From a virus: a stretch of 35,620 nucleotides of DNA. Below the pieces are notes generated by a model, which was given only the letters and a program-made list of their open reading frames with translations, had not been told where the DNA came from and searched no databases. Positions 31,651 through 35,620 of this stretch are shown here, in pieces. The stretch spans positions 1 to 35,620 of the IMG/VR virus record IMGVR_UViG_3300016457_000123; one strand, given 5' to 3'. The number at the start of each line of letters is the position of its first letter. Position 1 is the stretch's first letter. The translations under genes were made by a program, and so were the position numbers.

Positions 31651-32264
31651 TTCGTCCTCCTTTTCTTATTAAATAATTTCCATAAGTTGTTACGATCCAT
31701 AGTATCTAAAAAGGCAAAAGCAAACTTGTCCATTGGTTCTTCGATTCCAATTGAAAGCATTGAATTTAGACAGTGTAAAATGTGCATGAAGACATAGGCT
31801 CTTTCAATGGCCTTTTTCTTTATCACATTAGATATATAAATGATACAACTGTCATGATCTACACGTGAAGCATATTCATCCAACTCTTCAAACTGTGCTC
31901 CACACTCTATTATGAACTGGTGACCTAGTATGTTGACCTTACAATCTTTTGGTATGTCCCACTTGTCTGTTTTGAGATTGTCTTGTAAGAATTGGAACAC
32001 CGAATTGCTCAGTGCATTTACATGCTCTTCCTCAAACGTGAAGAGTACATAGCTATAATCTATAGCGTGTATGAGTTCATGGAGAAAAGAAACCAAAAGT
32101 TTACTTTCATTACGTTTCTTTATAAACTCACCAGCTATGCGTAGATCCAGGTCATAGAAAGAGTGTTGAGCTGTCCTATCATCTGCTTCTACGAACTTAT
32201 AAGGAAAAATGACGTTGTAATCGAAGCACCCAACACGAACAGTCTTCGGTAATTTCAGTGACAT
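31647..32264 (-). CDS. Tandem-duplicated zincin with one degenerate copy
   Basis: A 205-residue protein with two similar halves. The first (about 1-97) has FLHELIHAIDYSY, a HExxH metallopeptidase motif, followed by EEEHVNALSNSVFQFL, in the style of ImmA/IrrE or phage-type zincins. The second (about 100-200) repeats the layout (KVNILGHQFIIECG, FMHILHCLNSML, EEPMDKFAFAFLDTM) but its glutamate is replaced, so only the first should be catalytic. It is the first gene of the leftward operon. A regulatory or anti-repressor-type protease is possible; the target is unknown. Confidence 0.75.
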   Translation of the reverse strand: MSLKLPKTVRVGCFDYNVIFPYKFVEADDRTAQHSFYDLDLRIAGEFIKKRNESKLLVSFLHELIHAIDYSYVLFTFEEEHVNALSNSVFQFLQDNLKTDKWDIPKDCKVNILGHQFIIECGAQFEELDEYASRVDHDSCIIYISNVIKKKAIERAYVFMHILHCLNSMLSIGIEEPMDKFAFAFLDTMDRNNLWKLFNKKRRTK

Positions 32265-32284
32265 CCGACAGCTCCAATATTCAG

Positions 32285-32307
32285 TTTTCTATAAATATTA
32301 TAGAAAA
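32285..32307. promoter_or_regulatory. Operator-like perfect palindrome
   Basis: TTTTCTATAA and TTATAGAAAA form perfect 10-bp arms around a 3-base centre. The site covers the -10 box of the leftward promoter, an expected position for a repressor operator. Confidence 0.65.
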
Positions 32308-32324
32308 TTTAGCAGATTTTGCAA
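32297..32324 (-). promoter_or_regulatory. Sigma70-like promoter of the leftward operon
   Basis: On the minus strand TTGCAA (32324..32319), 16 bases, then TATAAT (32302..32297). The -10 lies within the palindrome. The first gene starts at 32264. Confidence 0.7.
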
Positions 32325-32354
32325 GTATTAAGTTAAATATTTATTCAAAAATAC

Positions 32355-32382
32355 TTGACAGCAGGAGATATATACTTATATT
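32355..32382 (+). promoter_or_regulatory. Sigma70-like promoter for the 32407 gene
   Basis: TTGACA (32355..32360), 16 bases, TATATT (32377..32382), then AAAGGAGGTG eight bases before the ATG at 32407. It is divergent from the leftward promoter. Confidence 0.75.
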
Positions 32383-32406
32383 TACCTGTAGAAAGGAGGT
32401 GGAAAT

Positions 32407-32664
32407 ATGATAGATGTAAAAGAACTGACGCTGGAAGAAAAACTGAGATTGTTGAAGGAATTAAAATCTGAAAAGGCTATCATCTCTCAACAGGTCAAAT
32501 CTACTATGGACACATTAGCAGAAAAGATTGTAGGGGTGATAGAGGCAGAAAAGGCTAATGTAGAGAAGAATGTAATTCCAGTGTTGGGAAAGAAAGGCAG
32601 AAGAGCTAAAGTGTCAGTGCCAGTGAACGGTAGAAGAATAGATGTGCAGATAATAGTGAAATAA
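32407..32664 (+). CDS. Small helical protein transcribed opposite to the operon
   Basis: An 85-residue, charged, helical protein (LTLEEKLRLLKELKSEKAIIS, then a basic C-terminus GKKGRRAKVSVPVNGRRID). It has its own sigma70-like promoter, ribosome site and terminator, so it is expressed independently. It could be a regulator of the neighbouring divergent promoter; no helix-turn-helix is obvious. Confidence 0.75.
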   Translation: MIDVKELTLEEKLRLLKELKSEKAIISQQVKSTMDTLAEKIVGVIEAEKANVEKNVIPVLGKKGRRAKVSVPVNGRRIDVQIIVK

Positions 32665-32669
32665 TAGGA

Positions 32670-32706
32670 AAAACCCACCAGTTTAATGAAGCTGGTGGGT
32701 TTTCTT
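32670..32706 (+). terminator. Rho-independent terminator
   Basis: AAAACCCACCAG pairs with CTGGTGGGTTTT, followed by CTTTTT. It ends the 32407 transcript and, with TTTTT on the other strand, could also stop transcription of the converging minus-strand gene. Confidence 0.9.
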
Positions 32707-32724
32707 TTTAACAGAAGATTTTTA

Positions 32725-33303
32725 TTACTTGAGACTTACCTTCTCTATATGGGTGTAAATTTCGGAATACCACTTTTTCATTTCTTCTATTTGTGGTTCT
32801 AACCAGCCTATCTCTGGTGCTACATAAAGAAGCCATTCATGTAAAACTGAAGGTCTGAGTATGTAGAAACAACATACTGAGACATCAAAACCATCATAAA
32901 AAACAATGGAATCTTTATAAAAAAACACTGGGATGTGGAAAGGGTTTATCTGAGAGTGTATAGAAACCTCTTGCTGAGAATAACTTCTCATTTCTCCATC
33001 AGAGTTGAAGAGTGGAGAGATATGTATCCCAAATTTATACTGGGTATGTGACTTGGTAATATAACGATTCCTGAGAGGGATGTGAAAATATACTTCTTGG
33101 TTTTGAGGTTTTTCTTTACACACCAATCCTTCAGGACAACTTTCAAATTCAAACTCGTAATATGTATATGGGGATACTAGTTCCTGCATCCAGTCAAAGA
33201 ACTTAAACTGTTTGCTGCCAACAAGGAAATTGCTAAAAGTACCAAAATAGCCACTTTCCAGAAGAAGGTTTTTAACTTTTCTCGGGTATATTGTATGACA
33301 CAT
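32725..33303 (-). CDS. Aromatic-rich protein of unknown function
   Basis: A 192-residue protein rich in Phe, Tyr and Trp, with beta segments (YYEFEFESCPEGLVC, YKFGIHISPLF, IPVFFYKDSIVFYDGFDVSVC) and a C-terminal helix ending in KKWYSEIYTHIEKVSLK. GGAGG lies before the ATG. Its divergent placement beside the control region suggests an early or accessory role. No family is recognised. Confidence 0.65.
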   Translation of the reverse strand: MCHTIYPRKVKNLLLESGYFGTFSNFLVGSKQFKFFDWMQELVSPYTYYEFEFESCPEGLVCKEKPQNQEVYFHIPLRNRYITKSHTQYKFGIHISPLFNSDGEMRSYSQQEVSIHSQINPFHIPVFFYKDSIVFYDGFDVSVCCFYILRPSVLHEWLLYVAPEIGWLEPQIEEMKKWYSEIYTHIEKVSLK

Positions 33304-33935
33304 GCTAAATTTCCTCCGATTTTCTTTGATTTACTCACTTTTCTAACAATTCCAATACTTTACACTACCAATTTTGAAAAAACACACTAGGGGTTGAATT
33401 GCTACCAAAATCTTAACTAATTGATTTCATTAGTAAACTCCCAATGTCGATTAGAGCCGATTATGGGCGATTATACTGAAATAAGTGCTATAAGCTACAA
33501 TGTAGCTACATCTTTGAAATTCCCTAGTGTTTTTCATTTAGTTTCCTATTATTTTAAAAATATCCAAATTCTTTTCCACTCTTCCTGAAGTTCAATAAAT
33601 TTCTCTATATTTAAACCCTGAACCGTTCAAGTAAATCCATCCTTACCGGAAGTATTTACCATTTTTTCTGATTAGTAAAGTCGTGCATGATATGCTCCTA
33701 ATGTTGAATTTATATAAATCTAATCATCATAGACCTATATGTCAAGTGGTATTTTTATTGATCAAAACACTTATATTTATTAATGGTTGTGGGTAATTTT
33801 GTCAAGAAACGGGACATAAAGGGGTCATATAGAAGTAGAAATTTATAAGTAGAGTTTTGTATATAGGAATAAGGTTTTGCACAATAGGACTTTGCACAAG
33901 GCAAAAAGGTCAATGTTCAGGCTGGGAAAAGAAGG
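33304..33935. other. Gene-free divergent control / possible origin region
   Basis: No convincing gene is seen in over 600 bases. It contains three CGATTA repeats at an exact 10-base period (33448, 33458, 33468), the palindrome AGCTACA-A-TGTAGCT (33493..33507), and outer inverted arms ACACTAGGG / CCCTAGTGT (33384..33392 and 33522..33530). A direct repeat of TTTGCACAA lies near 33870-33900. It lies at the point where leftward and rightward genes diverge. Confidence 0.6.
33448..33473. repeat. Three CGATTA iterons, 10-bp period
   Basis: CGATTA occurs three times, one helical turn apart, flanked by the palindrome at 33493 and the 9-bp inverted arms. The arrangement fits a protein-binding array such as an iteron group or operator. 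Confidence 0.55.
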
Positions 33936-34035
33936 GTGGTTGAGAAATTGGAAAATTTTGTGTGGGGGTTAGTCTTGCGCCCCACTCCCACCCCGCCGGG
34001 CCAACCTATGCCCTATCGGTGCATGGGCCATGCGG

Positions 34036-34196
34036 CTCTACTACAGTGTGACATACCACCATGCAGTACACCACTATGTAACACACTACCAGGTAGCATA
34101 CCACAAAGTGATAGGCCACAAGGTGGCATTGCACATTGTGGTATAACCTACTTATGTCACACTGTAGCACAACCATCTGTCACTTTGTGGCATCCT
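34036..34196. repeat. 15-nt periodic repeat array with nested inverted repeats
   Basis: About eight units of 15 bases share a CACnAnG-type end (for example CACCATG, CACTATG, CACAAAG, CACAAGG, CACATTG). Two inverted pairs are embedded: CTACAGTGTGACATA (34041..34055) with TATGTCACACTGTAG (34153..34167), and CCACAAAGTGA (34101..34111) with TCACTTTGTGG (34180..34190). A long frame crosses it from a GTG at 33936 but has no good ribosome site, so coding is doubtful. Confidence 0.6.
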
Positions 34197-34211
34197 AAAT
34201 CGGTTACTCGA

Positions 34212-34337
34212 TTGGCTAAATCCAGCCAACGTTGGTCGAATTTAGCCAACTAAAATTTGCAAATTAAATCAATAACTTAGCGATGGCGTGCCGATAGAGT
34301 TGGCTGAAAACAGCCAGAATTGGCTAAATTTAGCCAG
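34212..34337. repeat. Four TTGGCT-n6-AGCCAA palindromes
   Basis: Palindromic units lie at 34212..34229, 34232..34249, 34300..34317 and 34320..34337 (the last is TTGGCTAAATTTAGCCAG). They form two close pairs. The 12-bp arms TCAATAACTTAG (34269..34280) and CTAAGTTATTGA (34370..34381) bracket the second pair. Likely operator or initiator sites. Confidence 0.75.
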
Positions 34338-34453
34338 GAATTTAGGGATGTACCAGATACCCAAATTCCCTAAGTTATTGAAAACATTAGGAAAGAGGGG
34401 TTTTGGCATGGAGTATGCTATATAGATAGGCAAAACTTACAGGAGGTATGGGA

Positions 34454-34558
34454 ATGTTTTATTATATGGTCCACGTATGGAGTGATGGAATAAAAACAGG
34501 ATTGAAGCTAAGAACATTGAATTTGCTTAGATACAAGCTTTACACTGCTACCCAATAG
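34454..34558 (+). CDS. Small peptide, 34 residues
   Basis: AGGAGG lies seven bases before the ATG at 34454. The product has aromatic and basic residues (MFYYMVHVWSDGIKTGLKL). It starts the rightward gene set. Too short for family assignment. Confidence 0.5.
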   Translation: MFYYMVHVWSDGIKTGLKLRTLNLLRYKLYTATQ

Positions 34559-34580
34559 CCTTATAGACCTTTGGGAATTT
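34551..34580 (+). other. Leader hairpin element, copy 1
   Basis: CCCAA (34551..34555) can pair with TTGGG (34571..34575), followed by AATTTAACCTTA before the ribosome site of the 34605 gene. A related element occurs at 34801. Confidence 0.45.
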
Positions 34581-34604
34581 AACCTTAGACAGGAGGTGCG
34601 AGAT

Positions 34605-34778
34605 ATGAGATTAGATGACCGAAAGATATGTGACTTTTGTGGAGCTAGTGACAAGCCTGGACGTTTTACTAGACCTGATATGGTTAGACCTATCTACACA
34701 CTTGTTGACCCTAAGAAAAAACTTGTGGACCTTTGCGCTAAGTGCGCGAGGTCTATTGGGATAGAGGTTGAGGAGTAA
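34605..34778 (+). CDS. Small zinc-ribbon protein
   Basis: A 57-residue protein with CDFC (residues 9-12) and CAKC (residues 45-48) knuckles. The ATG at 34605 has AGGAGG eight bases upstream, whereas the in-frame GTG at 34596 overlaps that site. It is a typical small early phage zinc protein; function unknown. Confidence 0.75.
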   Translation: MRLDDRKICDFCGASDKPGRFTRPDMVRPIYTLVDPKKKLVDLCAKCARSIGIEVEE

Positions 34779-34796
34779 AAGCTTACTCCTCCTTTT
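34770..34796 (+). terminator. Terminator overlapping the zinc-ribbon stop
   Basis: GAGGAGTAA pairs with TTACTCCTC around a 4-base loop AAGC, followed by CTTTT. The stop codon of the zinc-ribbon gene lies in the 5' arm. Confidence 0.75.
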
Positions 34797-34800
34797 AATA

Positions 34801-34844
34801 CCCAAATTCCATTGGCCTTTATGGCCTTTGGGATTCAAACCTTA
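34801..34844 (+). other. Leader hairpin element, copy 2
   Basis: CCCAAA (34801..34806) pairs with TTTGGG (34827..34832), enclosing GGCC-tttat-GGCC, then ATTCAAACCTTA before the next gene. It matches copy 1 in the order hairpin, AT-rich run, ACCTTA, ribosome site, and a half copy CCCAAATTCC lies at 34360. Confidence 0.5.
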
Positions 34845-34869
34845 ACCGAAAAAACAAGGAGTACGGAAA

Positions 34870-35058
34870 ATGAAATACAAAATTGATTGGGTAGACAAAC
34901 AGGGTAATGCAGCTAACCTAGGTTTGGATGAAGTAATTGAGGCATCGTCTAGTGAGGAAGCAACCGAAATAGCAGAATACTACTTTTTCCTAGACCGAGG
35001 TATATTGCCGGAAAAAACCCAATACCATGTAGAAGTTTACCAAATTGAGGAGAGATAA
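34870..35058 (+). CDS. Small acidic protein of unknown function
   Basis: A 62-residue protein with a strand-helix-strand layout (KYKIDWVDKQGN, DEVIEASSSEEATEIAEYYF, TQYHVEVYQIEE) of the kind seen in small uncharacterised phage proteins. AAGGAG lies upstream of the ATG. Confidence 0.75.
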   Translation: MKYKIDWVDKQGNAANLGLDEVIEASSSEEATEIAEYYFFLDRGILPEKTQYHVEVYQIEER

Positions 35059-35059
35059 A

Positions 35060-35161
35060 ATGTTTAAGTTATGGATTATCAACCTCTGTACACAAGGATA
35101 CTTGACTGATCTCAACCCCGAAACCCTTGCACTATACGCTTATGCGCGCATAGTGCTATAG
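35060..35161 (+). CDS. Possible small peptide, 33 residues
   Basis: It begins two bases after the previous stop, with GAGGAGAG upstream. The end overlaps a hairpin GCACTAT/ATAGTGC (35129..35135 and 35150..35156). It may instead be an untranslated leader carrying that hairpin. Confidence 0.4.
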   Translation: MFKLWIINLCTQGYLTDLNPETLALYAYARIVL

Positions 35162-35191
35162 GTAACATAAATAAATATGGAGGTGACTACT

Positions 35192-35488
35192 ATGAAAACA
35201 CTAGCAGACATTTTGGAAAACAGAACTAATATTGACCTCTCACCATTTCCTGTACTTCATTATAATGGATACACCGGTGAAATAGATGGAGACCAAGTTG
35301 TATTCTTTATATTCTACGTGCCAAGTAAAAAAGCAGCCAGACAAATTCCTATTCCAGAAAAGGCTCAACTGCACTGGGCAAAATATCATCCTAAATATGG
35401 TTGGGAGGGTACTATCGGAATATGGCAAAGCAATTTGACAGAAAAAGATAGAAAATACTTTCGTAATAACATATTTATACCAGTATGA
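35192..35488 (+). CDS. Protein of unknown function
   Basis: A 98-residue protein, MKTLADILENR at the start, then a beta-rich part (VLHYNGYTGEIDGDQVVFFIFYV) and a WAKYHPKYGWEGTIGIWQ segment. GGAGGTG precedes the ATG at 35192, which is preferred over the in-frame ATG at 35177 that overlaps the site. No family recognised. Confidence 0.75.
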   Translation: MKTLADILENRTNIDLSPFPVLHYNGYTGEIDGDQVVFFIFYVPSKKAARQIPIPEKAQLHWAKYHPKYGWEGTIGIWQSNLTEKDRKYFRNNIFIPV

Positions 35489-35537
35489 TTCAGGTCTTTA
35501 CCTATTACCTTAATCTTTTAAATAGGAGGGAATAGTT

Positions 35538-35620
35538 ATGGCTAATATTACTAAGAAAAAGGAGATTATTTATTTCGTTGACGACTGGGTAAGAGACAAT
35601 TCTGTAAGTGCATACAGAAC
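35538..35620 (+). CDS. Partial gene running off the window
   Basis: AGGAGGG lies before the ATG at 35538. The 27 visible codons begin MANITKKKEIIYFVDDWVRD and stay open to the window end. The full product cannot be judged. Confidence 0.65.
   Translation, partial: MANITKKKEIIYFVDDWVRDNSVSAYR

Noticed and set aside
33936-34253. A plus-strand frame of about 105 codons
   Set aside because: It begins with GTG, has no suitable ribosome site, crosses an inverted-repeat array and has an atypical Pro/Cys composition. Kept as repeat DNA.
34036-34337. A CRISPR-like array
   Set aside because: Units are degenerate, only 15 or 18 bases long, and lack uniform spacers or cas genes.

Overview
The window is an AT-rich stretch of a tailed double-stranded DNA phage genome with a long non-contractile (siphovirus-type) tail layout. 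It holds a virion-gene block on the minus strand (about 189 to 32264) and, after a divergent control region, the start of a plus-strand set of small, probably early genes (34454 to the window end). Read along the minus strand from right to left the order is: duplicated zincin, small membrane protein, terminase small and large subunits, portal, scaffold-like protein, small head protein, major head protein (Mu gpT type), secreted and fibre-like proteins, a glycan/sulfate/methyl/radical-SAM cassette, Ig/Fn3 proteins, head-tail connector genes, an insert of two homing-endonuclease genes around a glycosyltransferase, two tail-tube-like paralogs, tail chaperones with a lambda-type frameshift, and the tape measure.

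The most striking finding is that two structural genes are each split by two small ORF-less group I introns. The tail-tube-like gene (3599..4792) has exons of 45, 20 and 541 nt, and the major head gene (24412..25912) has exons of 11, 41 and 908 nt. The joins were derived by hand from P1 pairing, reading frame and paralog or family sequence. They restore continuous proteins of 201 and 319 residues. Separate LAGLIDADG and HNH endonuclease genes lie between the two loci.

A second unusual block is 13374..18492 (perhaps to 12918). It contains glycosyltransferase-like proteins, a methyltransferase and one 852-residue protein that joins a GT9-like domain, a sulfotransferase-like domain and a radical SAM domain. 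It sits among virion genes, so modification of the virion or of a surface glycan is the natural inference, but the target cannot be read from the sequence. Several proteins in the structural block carry Sec signal peptides, which is unusual for virion clusters.

The host is not certain. Strong Shine-Dalgarno sequences and sigma70-like promoters (around 32300 to 32380) fit a host that uses them. By contrast, the left edge (21..160) is a tRNA-Asp with a Bacteroidota-type promoter (TTTG-N19-TAnnTTTG), directly abutting a tape measure gene that has no tail-tip genes after it. That edge may be a host junction, a rearranged phage end or an assembly chimera. No integrase, endolysin, replication gene or CRISPR array was recognised in the window.
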